A stretch of 64,000 bases of DNA from Hyphomicrobiaceae bacterium (GCA_025359185.1 JANYHF010000085.1:28620-92619), one strand, 5' to 3'; positions 35,070 to 43,014 are shown, counted from the first letter of the stretch. Notes: generated from the letters alone by a model not told the origin. Numbers and translations are program-made.

Positions 35070-36854
35070 CTACCAGCCCGCCGCACCATAGACTGGTGTC
35101 GCGATGCTCTCCATCCGCGCCTTGATCTGCAACGCCACATACAGCGAATAATGCCGGGACAATGCCAGATTGCCGCCATGCAACCACAAGGCTTCTTGCG
35201 CCAGCGGCTTCCACATATTGCGCAGTTCGCCCTGCCACGGCCCCGGATCGCCGGCAAAGCCCGATCCATAACCCCAATTGGCTCCGATCCTGTCGGCCAC
35301 CTCCCGCGAGATGATCCCGGCCACCCACTCGTTCATCGGCCGGTAGCCGGTGGCATAGACTATCACGTCAGCGCTGTGTTCCTCGCCATTCGACAGCAGC
35401 ACCGAGCGGGGCCGCACCTCGCTCACCTCGACGCCGCTGCGCACCTCGACATGCCCACGCGCGATCAGCTCCGAGCACCCCACATCGATGTAATAGCCCG
35501 AGCCGGTCCGCAGCGCCTTCATCATCAGGCCCGATTCATCTTGCCCGTAATCGGTCTGGAACCCGGCGCTGTTCAACCGGCCGATGAGATCGGCGTCGCG
35601 CTCTGCAATCGCTATGTAAAGCGTGCGCTGGGCATCCGCCATCAGACGGAATGGCATCGAGGCAAAGATGAGATCGGCGGTCTCCGTTGTTATCCCCGCG
35701 TTCACGGCCGCGTCGGAATAGAGGCCCGCAAACCCCAGGTCCATCAGCGTTTCCGACCGCACCACCGTCGTTGGCGAGCGCTGGATCATGGTGACGTTAG
35801 CGCCATTCTCCCAGAAATCGGCACACATGTCGTGCCCAGAGCTGTTGGCCCCGATGACGATGGCCTTGCACCCCGCAAAGCGCGCCGCCGACGTGTGCCG
35901 GCTCGAATGGTACTGCTCGCCGGTGAAACTCGCTTGGCCCTTGATCGTAATCTCGCGCGGCGGCCCGTAGGAGCCGGTAGCAAACACGAGTTGCTTAGGC
36001 CTCAGAACCACGTCCTGCCCCTCACGCCGCGCCGTCACCGTCCACGTCTTGCTGGCGCCATCGAAGGCAGCACCGGTACAGGATGTCGAGCCCCAGACGT
36101 TCAGCTCCATCAGCTTGGCGTAGCATTCCAGCCAATCGCCCATCTTGTCCTTGGGGGTGAACACCGGCCAATGCTCCGGGAACGGCAGATAGGGCAGGTG
36201 GTCGTACCAGACCGGATCATGCAGCACGAGCGACTTGTAGCGATTGCGCCAGGAATCTCCGGCGCGCGGACTCTTTTCCAGGATGAGCGCAGGCACACCC
36301 AGCCGCTTCAACCGGGCCCCAAGCGCCAGCCCGCCCTGGCCGCCGCCGATGATCACGCAATAGGGTTGCTGCGTCACGCCGAGTTCCGCCTCGTCCTGCG
36401 TGCGCTGCTCAGCCCAAGTCCGGCGGTTCTGGCGCGCGCCATGGGCAACCCCTTGCTCCCGCGACACTCCCGTCTGCTCTTCGTGCCCTTTCAGTTCCAG
36501 GATCGTGGTCAGCAGCGTAAAGGCCTTTCCGTCTTTCAGCCGCAGATGGCCTTTGCCACGCGCAACTCTGGTCTCAAACCTGAACCAGGCCGCGAGGATG
36601 CCATCGTCAAGCCGGGCCTCGCCTTCGATTCGGAACTGCGACGGCCCAACGGCCGCCAACTGATGGCCGAGCATGTCCGCGATGCCGGCCTCTCCCTCCA
36701 TCGTCTTGATGGTCCAGGTGAACGACACGAGGTCGCGCCAGAAGCATTCGGGGCCAAACAATCGGGTGACGGTCTTGATGTCGCCTGACGAGAGCGCCTG
36801 CTCAAAGGCCTGCAACCATGATACGGCGGTTTCGGTGGTGGATGGTGCTGGCAT
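35070..36854 (-). CDS. NTF2-like plus flavin-containing monooxygenase fusion
   Basis: A 594-residue protein in two parts. Residues 1-about 125 look like an NTF2/SnoaL-type domain (AFEQALSSGDIKTVTRLFG, then CFWRDLVSFTW). A linker follows, then a flavin-containing monooxygenase of the YUCCA/Baeyer-Villiger group with FAD motif CVIIGGGQGGLALGARL (from about 166), NADPH motif AIVIGANSSGHDM and the FMO-identifying IVYATGYRP. It begins 27 nt after the DUF3307 gene stop on the same strand, so it may share the satD-DUF3307 transcript. Substrate unknown. Confidence 0.85.
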   Translation of the reverse strand: MPAPSTTETAVSWLQAFEQALSSGDIKTVTRLFGPECFWRDLVSFTWTIKTMEGEAGIADMLGHQLAAVGPSQFRIEGEARLDDGILAAWFRFETRVARGKGHLRLKDGKAFTLLTTILELKGHEEQTGVSREQGVAHGARQNRRTWAEQRTQDEAELGVTQQPYCVIIGGGQGGLALGARLKRLGVPALILEKSPRAGDSWRNRYKSLVLHDPVWYDHLPYLPFPEHWPVFTPKDKMGDWLECYAKLMELNVWGSTSCTGAAFDGASKTWTVTARREGQDVVLRPKQLVFATGSYGPPREITIKGQASFTGEQYHSSRHTSAARFAGCKAIVIGANSSGHDMCADFWENGANVTMIQRSPTTVVRSETLMDLGFAGLYSDAAVNAGITTETADLIFASMPFRLMADAQRTLYIAIAERDADLIGRLNSAGFQTDYGQDESGLMMKALRTGSGYYIDVGCSELIARGHVEVRSGVEVSEVRPRSVLLSNGEEHSADVIVYATGYRPMNEWVAGIISREVADRIGANWGYGSGFAGDPGPWQGELRNMWKPLAQEALWLHGGNLALSRHYSLYVALQIKARMESIATPVYGAAGW

Positions 36855-36881
36855 CGTGTGTCCCCCTTAAAGGCCCCGCTC

Positions 36882-37616
36882 TCATTTTGTCATGACCTGA
36901 GCCCAATGGGTCACCCCGAATTGCGTCAACACCGCGATCAAAAGCCCCCAGCCAAAGCTCATGAACGTGCCGATGATGATATATTCTGTCATCTGCCGTT
37001 GGCTGGGATCCTTCACATCGCCAAAGCGCAGGATGGATTTGGCGGTGATGAGAAAGCCAACGCCCGCCGGCTGCCCGATGAGAATGAGCAGCATTACCAG
37101 CGCGCGCTCCAGGCAGCCGATGGTGAGGCCGCCGCTCTTGAGCCCTTCAATCCCGCCAGCGATTTCCGAGGTGAACCCGCTGGTGGCCTTGCGGATCAGA
37201 ATGGCGCCCATCGTCAGCGAGGCCATCAGCCCGCTGAGCAAACTGAGGCCAACGCAATAGGCGCCAAGCCAGCCAGACGGCAAATGACTGAGCCAGCCTT
37301 GCGCCACCGTTTGGGGAAAGGCCGCCGCCAACCCGCCGAGCACAGCCAGATGGACAGACTGATCCAACGCGAAGGACCGCACCGTGTCCTTGAGCAGATG
37401 GCTCTTGATGGCATCCATGGCAAAATGGGCCGCCATCAGGATCAGCATCAGCAAAACCGGGCAGGCACCGGTCACCACAATCGCCAGCATCCCCACGCGG
37501 ATCACGTGCAGCCCAAGAACCCTGGGATCGCGTTTGTTCTGGACCATCCAAAGCGGCTGAAACTGAAAATCGGCCAACAGATGCGCTGTCAGCAGTGCTA
37601 TGAAGGTCTCGCTCAT
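36882..37616 (-). CDS. DUF3307 membrane protein
   Basis: Integral membrane protein of 244 residues with about six predicted helices. The N-terminal LLTAHLLADFQFQPLWMVQNK is the DUF3307 hallmark (aqueous H/D/F positions in the first helix), followed by MLILMAAHFAMDAIKSH. Helices then cover about 89-130 and 160-235. DUF3307 genes are often beside satD, as here, but the function is unknown. A 20-bp palindrome lies 29-48 nt upstream of its start, related to the one before satD. Confidence 0.8.
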   Translation of the reverse strand: MSETFIALLTAHLLADFQFQPLWMVQNKRDPRVLGLHVIRVGMLAIVVTGACPVLLMLILMAAHFAMDAIKSHLLKDTVRSFALDQSVHLAVLGGLAAAFPQTVAQGWLSHLPSGWLGAYCVGLSLLSGLMASLTMGAILIRKATSGFTSEIAGGIEGLKSGGLTIGCLERALVMLLILIGQPAGVGFLITAKSILRFGDVKDPSQRQMTEYIIIGTFMSFGWGLLIAVLTQFGVTHWAQVMTK

Positions 37617-37644
37617 GCGGCGGCCAACCCCACCGTACTGAATC

Positions 37645-37664
37645 GACAGCTTATTACGCCTGTC
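37645..37664. promoter_or_regulatory. palindromic operator upstream of the DUF3307 gene
   Basis: GACAGCTTATTACGCCTGTC is an imperfect palindrome. Its reverse complement matches the site upstream of satD at 16 of 20 positions, with both GACAG/CTGTC outer half-sites kept. It sits 29-48 nt before the DUF3307 start codon on the minus strand. A further half-site (GACAGGCTAATA on the minus strand) overlaps the satD 3' end. Confidence 0.6.
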
Positions 37665-37682
37665 TTGACTCCAACAGCCGTA

Positions 37683-38393
37683 TTAGCCTGTCTCGCCATC
37701 TGTCCCCGCGCCACCAATCGCCTGCCAGTCCATGGTCTCAAACGCCCTGATCGGCTCCAACAGTGTACGCCAGTTGGCCCCCTTCAGAGAATCGGTGACT
37801 GTCTGCTTGGTTACAGACGGGCTGAGCGCCGCCGCGATCCGCTCATGCGTCGGGGTGTCGAGCGTCAAGGCACAGGCGAAGATCTCGGCCTGACGCTGGG
37901 TCCAGGAGCGGACCAGCCCGCTGCTGAGATGAACGGCCACCTGAACCCATTGCGCGAGGGCCCCCGCGCGCGCCGGCAAGGCGGCGGTCAGCTCGAAGTA
38001 ACCGGTCAGATGGTCGAGCGCATGGCCCGAGAGGGTGAACGCCTCGCCGGTTGAGAGCGACAGTCGCGTTGGGTTGATAAGATCAACCGTACCAATCCCG
38101 ATGGCGATCCGCGTATCGAGATCAAGCTCACCGCGGAGCGTCGCGCGGATCAGCAGCGCCACCCGCAGTGCGAGACGCGGGTCCGCCAGCAGCAGCTGCC
38201 AGGCGTCACCGCGAAAGAAATCGGGTTTTCCCGGGACGATGCCGGGGTGCGCTTGCTCGAACCTGGCCGTCACCTGGAGGACCAACTGCCGGGCCGCCAA
38301 AAGTTGTTTCGGCTCCAGTTCTGTCGAACCGATGAGATCGCCGGTGAGGACGGCGGCGACGGCATCCGGGCGCAATGTGAGGTATCTGGTCAA
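37683..38393 (-). CDS. SatD-family protein: cyclase-like domain plus predicted HTH
   Basis: A 236-residue SatD-family protein. Residues 11-130 run in the order of a class III nucleotidyl cyclase core: VAAVLTGDLIGST (Asp19), KPDFFRGDAWQLLL (Asp63), RIAIGIGTVD and FTLSGHALDHL, so both metal-site Asp positions appear kept although flanks are degenerate. Residues 166-212 (RQAEIFACALTLDTPTHERI, then SVTKQTVTDSLKGANW) look like a helix-turn-helix. I infer a transcription regulator with a ligand- or nucleotide-sensing domain acting on the paired palindromes. It is upstream of DUF3307 on the same strand with a 66-bp gap. Confidence 0.75.
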   Translation of the reverse strand: MTRYLTLRPDAVAAVLTGDLIGSTELEPKQLLAARQLVLQVTARFEQAHPGIVPGKPDFFRGDAWQLLLADPRLALRVALLIRATLRGELDLDTRIAIGIGTVDLINPTRLSLSTGEAFTLSGHALDHLTGYFELTAALPARAGALAQWVQVAVHLSSGLVRSWTQRQAEIFACALTLDTPTHERIAAALSPSVTKQTVTDSLKGANWRTLLEPIRAFETMDWQAIGGAGTDGETG

Positions 38394-38419
38394 GTTGGCG
38401 CCTCAGATCAGCTGAAGTT

Positions 38420-38439
38420 GACAGGCGAATAAACCTGTC
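38420..38439. promoter_or_regulatory. palindromic operator upstream of satD
   Basis: GACAGGCGAATAAACCTGTC has 6-bp inverted half-sites (GACAGG/CCTGTC) and an 8-bp spacer, and sits 27-46 nt before the satD start on the minus strand. The almost identical distance to the related palindrome before the DUF3307 gene suggests one dimeric regulator controls both promoters, SatD itself being the obvious candidate. Confidence 0.6.
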
Positions 38440-38726
38440 TAGCTTACGACAGCCTCTATTGGCAGTCAACAGCGATTTGCTGATCCAGTCAGATCCCACC
38501 TGACAGGCGCCAGACCACTTGCCCCTTCGCGATGCAACCCAGCACCGGTGCAGTCCGCTGGCGCCAAGACGGCCTTGCCTCAGATACGAGCGTCTTAGAA
38601 TTGAAAGTGGAACACGGTGTCGAGGTTCGAACGAGATGCGGCTGACGTGTGGCTAATCTAAGTATTTCGGGATAGAGTAAAACCAGCGGCAAGCTAGAAG
38701 GGTGTCATACGGTTCACGAACGTTCG
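38440..38726. other. non-coding stretch between the satD promoter and the IS1595 element
   Basis: No gene is recognised. The minus-strand ORF 38489-38692 resembles nothing I know. A GGTTCGAAC string near 38626 does not sit in a tRNA-like T-arm. A further GACAGG half-site (TGACAGGCGC, near 38501-38510) is present. This could be remnant sequence disturbed by the element insertion. Confidence 0.4.
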
Positions 38727-38751
38727 GGGAACTATGCACTTGACTGAACAG
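38727..38751 (+). repeat. left terminal inverted repeat of the IS1595 element
   Basis: Begins GGGAACTATGCACTTGACTG and ends AACAG; the reverse complement of the right end differs at one base only (C versus T at position 6). Confidence 0.88.
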
Positions 38752-38758
38752 GTGGCCT

Positions 38759-38959
38759 ATGGCAAATGAGCAGGGACAGGCCGACGCGATTATGATCATC
38801 ACACCCGAGATGATCGCCGCTGGGTTGGAAGCTATGGTGGGGTATGATCCGGGCTGGGATAATGACAGCCATCTCGTCATAGATATTTACATTGCAATGG
38901 CGGCTAGGGCGTGCCGCCAGGCATCAGCAACTTGTGCACGTAGTTCTTGTGATCGTTGA
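38759..38959 (+). CDS. small hypothetical protein (IS passenger)
   Basis: A 66-residue ORF whose first part, IMIITPEMIAAGLEAMVGYD followed by PGWDNDSHLVIDIYIAMA, looks like small proteins found in phages and mobile elements of Rhizobiales. It starts 8 nt inside the left terminal repeat. Its last part overlaps the 3' end of the opposite-strand 167-codon ORF and is cysteine/serine-rich, so the original C-terminus may be altered. Function unknown. Confidence 0.5.
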   Translation: MANEQGQADAIMIITPEMIAAGLEAMVGYDPGWDNDSHLVIDIYIAMAARACRQASATCARSSCDR

Positions 38960-39407
38960 AGGCGGCTAGCTTGCGAGCCGCATCCTGGACAGCGGTTCGC
39001 GTCGCCGCGATCTTCTCTGCGAAAATGGGGACAGGTTTGCCAGCGCCCTTGCCTCTATAGACGATCGACATGATATTGAATTCCGGTCCCTTGGCAACTA
39101 CTAGCCCGTGGATATAGAGATTGCGGTCAGCGGTTAGCTGGCCCATCTTCTCTTTGATCTTACCGAGCGTATTGCGATATGATGGATTCAGATGTTCCGT
39201 TGCAATTTGGGCCAGCAACTCCCAGCGTCCGCGCATATCCAGTTTGTAGGTGATGTGCTGGCCGACGTCGATGCCTATTCGCAAAAGGCCCCAGATTGTT
39301 CTCTCTACTTCGTATTCAAGAAAGGACCAAGCGCAGCATAAGCGGCCAATTTCGATCATCAATTCGTCTGATACGGGCGGCGGTAGTGTCGGTACGGTCT
39401 GAGCCAT
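38904..39407 (-). CDS. hypothetical protein (IS passenger)
   Basis: A 167-residue soluble protein of unknown function. It is helical with a CCAWSFLEYEVERTIWGLLR motif near residue 24 and TADRNLYIHGLVVA near residue 92, a layout shared by small hypothetical proteins in mobile regions (a HEPN-like N-terminal pair of helices is conceivable from RNLYIHG, but I cannot confirm it). It lies between the small plus-strand ORFs inside the IS1595 element. Confidence 0.6.
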   Translation of the reverse strand: MAQTVPTLPPPVSDELMIEIGRLCCAWSFLEYEVERTIWGLLRIGIDVGQHITYKLDMRGRWELLAQIATEHLNPSYRNTLGKIKEKMGQLTADRNLYIHGLVVAKGPEFNIMSIVYRGKGAGKPVPIFAEKIAATRTAVQDAARKLAAFNDHKNYVHKLLMPGGTP

Positions 39408-39431
39408 GAACGTAATTCCCTGGAGCGAATG

Positions 39432-39584
39432 ATGCCCAAAAACACACAGCTAAAGGATGAGCCCGGCGCGGAGGATCGTTTCTTTAAGGGCGTCCGGAAG
39501 GCGATGACGATGCCGCCGAAACCGCAAAAGGACGATGTCAAGCCAAGCAAAGGCAAATCCCAAAATGGGAGTGCAAAATCTTGA
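39432..39584 (+). CDS. 50-residue passenger protein, too short for the ORF track
   Basis: ATG 39432 to TGA 39584 encodes a lysine- and proline-rich 50-residue protein starting MPKNTQLKDEPGAEDRFFKG and containing MPPKPQKDD. I recognise the DEPGAE-RF-KG-RKA pattern as a small family recurring in Rhizobiales mobile regions. The codons are well formed and the gene lies between two longer passenger genes. It is strongly polar, with no domain, so a DNA- or protein-binding peptide is only a guess. Confidence 0.65.
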   Translation: MPKNTQLKDEPGAEDRFFKGVRKAMTMPPKPQKDDVKPSKGKSQNGSAKS

Positions 39585-39620
39585 CCGACATCGTCAAAAG
39601 CGGAAGCGGCGGCGGCAACG

Positions 39621-40001
39621 CTAATTCGCCTTACTTAGTGGTGGTGAGTGGGGCCGGATCGCCACCTGAGTTTGAAGTATGCGGCCTAGTTTCTCAGCTT
39701 CGTGAGGTGGCAGCAAATAGTGAAGCCAGCCGAATCTCGGGTCTCGAAGATGCAAAAGACTGTGACCTTGCATCATATCCGGCTCTGTCGCCCATACTGG
39801 ATCGGGGACGGCCCCGACCTTCTGTCCCGTCGCGAAAACGCGGCCAAACTCCGGCATCATCGAAGCTCGAAATTCTCCAAGATGCAGCAAAAGATCGTCC
39901 ACGCCCGCAGCGTCGAGCTGCAAGGCAACGGGCGGGTTTGTCGGGAAAGTGACGGTAACTGTCTTGAGGTCGTCCTCAAGCTTCCAATTTAGACCGTCCA
40001 T
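39621..40001 (-). CDS. hypothetical protein (IS passenger)
   Basis: A 126-residue protein starting MDGLNWKLEDDLKTVTVTFP and containing the segments VALQLDAAGVDDLLLHLGEF, RASMMPEF and GHSLLHLRDPRFGWLHYLLP. The beta-rich N-terminal half followed by a conserved RDPRFGWLHY block is familiar from uncharacterised proteins carried on mobile elements in Rhizobiales. No catalytic motif. It is 180 nt downstream of the transposase stop on the same strand, with a hairpin between. Confidence 0.65.
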   Translation of the reverse strand: MDGLNWKLEDDLKTVTVTFPTNPPVALQLDAAGVDDLLLHLGEFRASMMPEFGRVFATGQKVGAVPDPVWATEPDMMQGHSLLHLRDPRFGWLHYLLPPHEAEKLGRILQTQVAIRPHSPPLSKAN

Positions 40002-40101
40002 GACGGCTCCTTTCTATCGAAGGATGGAACCGGGCGCTTGACGCGGAGTCGCGAGTCTGTAATTTAGAAGTGCTATCGAGTGGGTAATGCGAGACGCAAA
40101 C

Positions 40102-40140
40102 AGGGGTTGACGTTTGCTGCGTCAACCCCTTCTCTTTTTT
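40102..40140 (+). terminator. strong intrinsic terminator inside the IS element
   Basis: AGGGGTTGACG (40102-40112) pairs perfectly with CGTCAACCCCT (40120-40130) around a 7-nt loop and is followed by TTCTCTTTTTT. The orientation stops plus-strand transcription just before the antisense side of the transposase gene. The only plus-strand gene upstream inside the element is the 50-residue ORF ending at 39584. Confidence 0.85.
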
Positions 40141-40179
40141 CTGATTCTCCCTTCATAGTCCAGCGTTCGCGCCCTGTTC

Positions 40180-41124
40180 TTACGACGCCGTTTCGCGATC
40201 AGGCCGTCGATAGGTCAGGCGCTTGCCGTCGGCGCCCTTGATTGCTGCATTCGCGCGCATCGTGTCGTCGATCCCAAGCTTGATACGGTTGTTCCACTTG
40301 AACGCGGCCTCATCGACATATCGTTGCAGGTGCTGCTCGCTGACGGCGTGGAAGCTGCCGTAGACGCCGCGCTTCAGCAGGGCAAAGAAGCTTTCGACCG
40401 ACTGCGTATGCGTCTTGCCGTCGTCCTTCACGTATTCGCCGGCCGCGTGGTTGACCATGGCATAGTCGGAGAAGTCCTGGCCGGGCGCTACGTTCGCCGA
40501 AGCGGCGTCGGTGTTGAGGATGGAGCTTAGGTCGGCCTTAGCGGTTTGGATCGTCTCGCGAAGCGTCTTTGCCGTCACGTTGGCGATGTGCTTGGCGCGA
40601 ACTTCGCCATCGCGCTCAACCAGCGCATGCACGGCGTGCTTCTTCGGGATCGGCTTGGACCTATGCGCGTTCTTGGCCTTGCCGCCGACGTAGGTTTCGT
40701 CGCTTTCCAGCGTCTTGCCTTCGCCGCCAATCGGGCCGGCCACATCCATATCCGGCGCCATCGCCTCGCGTATGCGCATCGCCATAATCCATGCCGTGCG
40801 ATAAGAGCCGGTGCCGAGCATGCGATGCAACTGATGCGCCGACACGCCTTTCTTGCTTGAGGCCATAATCCGAAAGGCCAGCGCCCACTTGTGCAACGGA
40901 ACGTGGCTGCGCTCCATAACGGTGCCGACGCGGACGGTGAATTTGTCTCGGCATGCGCCGCAATGGAACCAGCCCGGTCCCATGGACTTGCCGGCAAGTG
41001 GCTTCACAGCCTCAGGATTGCCGCAGAAGGGGCAGATAGGCCCGTTCAGCCAACGCTGTTCCTCAAAGAACGCGCGGGCTTTCTCCTCGTCATGAAAGAT
41101 AGCGTTCGTGAGATCGATGGCCAT
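40180..41124 (-). CDS. IS1595-family (ISXO2-like) transposase
   Basis: Transposase of 314 residues. An N-terminal zinc ribbon (Cys31, Cys34, Cys55, Cys58 in CPFC and CGAC) precedes the ISXO2 domain with ESDETYVGGKAKN (first Asp), SILNTDAASAN (second Asp) and the TQSVESFFALLKRGVYG motif with the acidic third residue. Full-length for the family and without internal stops, so the element may be active. It is read from near the right terminal repeat inward. Confidence 0.93.
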   Translation of the reverse strand: MAIDLTNAIFHDEEKARAFFEEQRWLNGPICPFCGNPEAVKPLAGKSMGPGWFHCGACRDKFTVRVGTVMERSHVPLHKWALAFRIMASSKKGVSAHQLHRMLGTGSYRTAWIMAMRIREAMAPDMDVAGPIGGEGKTLESDETYVGGKAKNAHRSKPIPKKHAVHALVERDGEVRAKHIANVTAKTLRETIQTAKADLSSILNTDAASANVAPGQDFSDYAMVNHAAGEYVKDDGKTHTQSVESFFALLKRGVYGSFHAVSEQHLQRYVDEAAFKWNNRIKLGIDDTMRANAAIKGADGKRLTYRRPDRETAS

Positions 41125-41161
41125 GGGAATTCCTCCATGACCAGAAGATAGACCCTCGGAA

Positions 41162-41186
41162 CTGTTCAGTCAAGTGCATAATTCCC
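41162..41186 (-). repeat. right terminal inverted repeat of the IS1595 element
   Basis: Read on the minus strand it begins GGGAATTATGCACTTGACTG, matching the left end at 24 of 25 positions. It lies 37 nt upstream of the transposase start. Confidence 0.88.
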
Positions 41187-41538
41187 AATTGGGCAAAGAG
41201 GCGCATGACATGGGGTGCGGTGGCTTCTTCGCCCCATCAGCCCGGCATTCCGGTGGCACAACCGTCCCTATGTTCTTGGCAAGTACACTATCCAATCCGG
41301 CCGTCGTCTCGACGGTTCGTCTCTTTTACGACGTGGACGGTACCACCGTCGATTCCAAAGACCTACCTTCCGTTTGATCTCAGACCCTGATTGGCAACAA
41401 GCAGGTTTACGCGCACCGGTCGGCAGGACCCGGTCACCACCGGCCGTCGCCCGATCCGCCGGACTGCCGAGTTTCACGCCGGCCACAACTTCGGCGACTG
41501 TCTTTTGCCAACGAGCTGGACCGGCTGGCCCTTGGCAC
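41187..41538. other. 352-bp intergenic stretch downstream of ispG
   Basis: No gene is supported. The overlapping ORFs here share no recognisable family and change frame arbitrarily. A short palindrome GACGGTACCACCGTC is near 41335-41355. This may be remnant sequence beside the IS1595 insertion. Confidence 0.45.
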
Positions 41539-42756
41539 TCACCCCACCCCATACCTCCGCCTCACATACCCCTCCACAATCTCCTTGAACTCCGCGCCGA
41601 TCCCCGCGCCCCTGAGCGTCATCGCCTTCTTCCCATCGATGAACACGGGCGCGGCCGGGCTTTCCCCTGTCCCGGGGAGCGATATCCCAATGTCGGCGTG
41701 CTTGCTCTCACCCGGCCCATTCACGATGCAGCCCATCACCGCTACTTTGAGCGTTTCGACACCGGGATAGACCTTCGTCCACTCCGGCATTTTTTCGCGC
41801 ACAAACACCTCGATATCGCGCGCCAGTTCCTGGAACACCGTACTCGTCGTTCTTCCGCAGCCCGGACATGCGGCGATCACCGGGATGAACGCACGCAGGC
41901 CCATGGTTTGCAGGAGTTCCTGGGCGGCCCGCACTTCCGTCGTGCGGTCACCGCCGGGTTCGGGCGTCAGGGAATAGCGGATGGTGTCACCGATGCCCTG
42001 TTGCAGCAGGATGCCCATGGCGGCGGACGAGGCGACAATGCCCTTGGAGCCCATGCCCGCTTCAGTAAGACCAAGATGCAGCGCATACGGACACCGGATG
42101 GCGAGCATCTTGTACACGGCGATCAGGTCCTGCACCGCCGATACCTTGGCCGAGATGATGATACGGTCCTGGGGTAGACCGATTTTCACGGCGAGGTCCG
42201 CGCTGAGCACGCCCGACTGCACGATGGCCTCATGCATCACCAGCCGTGCATCGGAAGGGTCCGGCAGCTTGGCGTTGGCGTCCATAAGCCGGGTCAGCAG
42301 GTCCTGGTCGAGCGAGCCCCAGTTGACGCCAATGCGTACCGGCTTGCCGTGCTCCAGCGCCAACTCGATAATCTCCGTAAACTGACGGTCGCGTTTGTCC
42401 TTGAAGCCGACATTGCCGGGATTGATGCGATACTTGTCGAGGGCCACCGCGCAGTCCGGATAGTCCGTGAGCAGCGTATGGCCGTTGTAGTGGAAATCGC
42501 CGATCAGCGGCACGGTCAGGCCGAGCTTGCGGAGGCCATCGCGGATACGCGGCACGGCGGCGGCGGCCTCGGGGCGGTCGACGGTGATGCGTACGAGTTC
42601 GGACCCAGCGCGGGCGAGCGCGGCGACCTGGGCGATGGTGCCGGGCGCGTCGGCGGTGTCAGTGTTGGTCATCGACTGCACCACGACAGGCGCCGTGCCG
42701 CCGACGGTGACGGCACCGACTTTGACCGGGATCGAAACGCGGCGGGCAGACATCAT
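41539..42756 (-). CDS. ispG: 4-hydroxy-3-methylbut-2-en-1-yl diphosphate synthase
   Basis: Penultimate step of the MEP isoprenoid pathway, an iron-sulfur reductase. The 405 residues carry [11 protein letters not shown] (substrate site) near residue 27, [25 protein letters not shown], the GVNWGSLD segment, and the [4Fe-4S] cysteines in [10 protein letters not shown] and [16 protein letters not shown]. Both ATG codons at the start (42756, 42753) are possible. It is a single gene here with 258 bp of shared divergent upstream sequence. Confidence 0.95.
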   Translation of the reverse strand: MMSARRVSIPVKVGAVTVGGTAPVVVQSMTNTDTADAPGTIAQVAALARAGSELVRITVDRPEAAAAVPRIRDGLRKLGLTVPLIGDFHYNGHTLLTDYPDCAVALDKYRINPGNVGFKDKRDRQFTEIIELALEHGKPVRIGVNWGSLDQDLLTRLMDANAKLPDPSDARLVMHEAIVQSGVLSADLAVKIGLPQDRIIISAKVSAVQDLIAVYKMLAIRCPYALHLGLTEAGMGSKGIVASSAAMGILLQQGIGDTIRYSLTPEPGGDRTTEVRAAQELLQTMGLRAFIPVIAACPGCGRTTSTVFQELARDIEVFVREKMPEWTKVYPGVETLKVAVMGCIVNGPGESKHADIGISLPGTGESPAAPVFIDGKKAMTLRGAGIGAEFKEIVEGYVRRRYGVG

Positions 42757-42948
42757 GGCGGGCGGCTCACTTTTGGAAGGTCGCCCTCTCTTACCTTAAA
42801 GTGCGATCAGCAGCACTTGCGGCAAACCGGCCATGGAACCTTACGGGTTATACCCGAGTTATACACAGGCCGCGCAAACTCCGCGATTTTGCCACGGTGC
42901 CGTCCCGCTCGCGGTGCAAACGAGCGATATTGTCTCTCAAATCGTCGC

Positions 42949-42995
42949 GAATGCACTCTGAATCGTTCGGAATGCACCATGAATGACCACGAATG
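42949..42995. repeat. helically phased GAAT array in the ispG-thiolase divergent region
   Basis: GAATG, GAATC, GAATG, GAATG, GAATG begin at 42949, 42960, 42970, 42981 and 42991, spacings of 11, 10, 11 and 10 bp, which put all copies on one face of the helix. The array ends 20 nt before the thiolase start at 43015 and is about 190 bp from the ispG start. It could be a multi-site operator for a protein that binds cooperatively. Confidence 0.7.
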
Positions 42996-43014
42996 AACAC
43001 CTTGTGACAGTCAA

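Larger units (their letters stand above)
38727..41186. mobile_element. IS1595-family element with passenger genes
   Basis: A 2460-bp segment bounded by 25-bp terminal inverted repeats that match at 24 of 25 positions (left 38727-38751, right 41162-41186). Each end starts GGGAA(C/T)TATGCAC. It contains an ISXO2-like transposase and four other ORFs, which fits the IS1595 family, known for members with passenger genes. The 8 bp outside the ends (AACGTTCG and AATTGGGC) are not identical, so no target-site duplication is visible, perhaps because of age or a flanking rearrangement. Confidence 0.88.

Noticed and set aside
36858-38054. 398-codon plus-strand ORF
   Set aside because: Antisense to DUF3307 and satD; composition typical of shadow frames.
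38620-38640. GGTTCGAAC resembling a tRNA T-loop
   Set aside because: The flanking sequence cannot form the 5-bp T-stem or an acceptor stem; no tRNA here.
38719-41194. 8-bp target-site duplication of the IS1595 element
   Set aside because: Flanks AACGTTCG and AATTGGGC do not match; recorded as absent.
42859-42867. TTATACACA, a DnaA-box match
   Set aside because: A single perfect box with only one weak neighbour (TTATACCCG at 42848); no cluster or AT-rich unwinding region, so not an origin.
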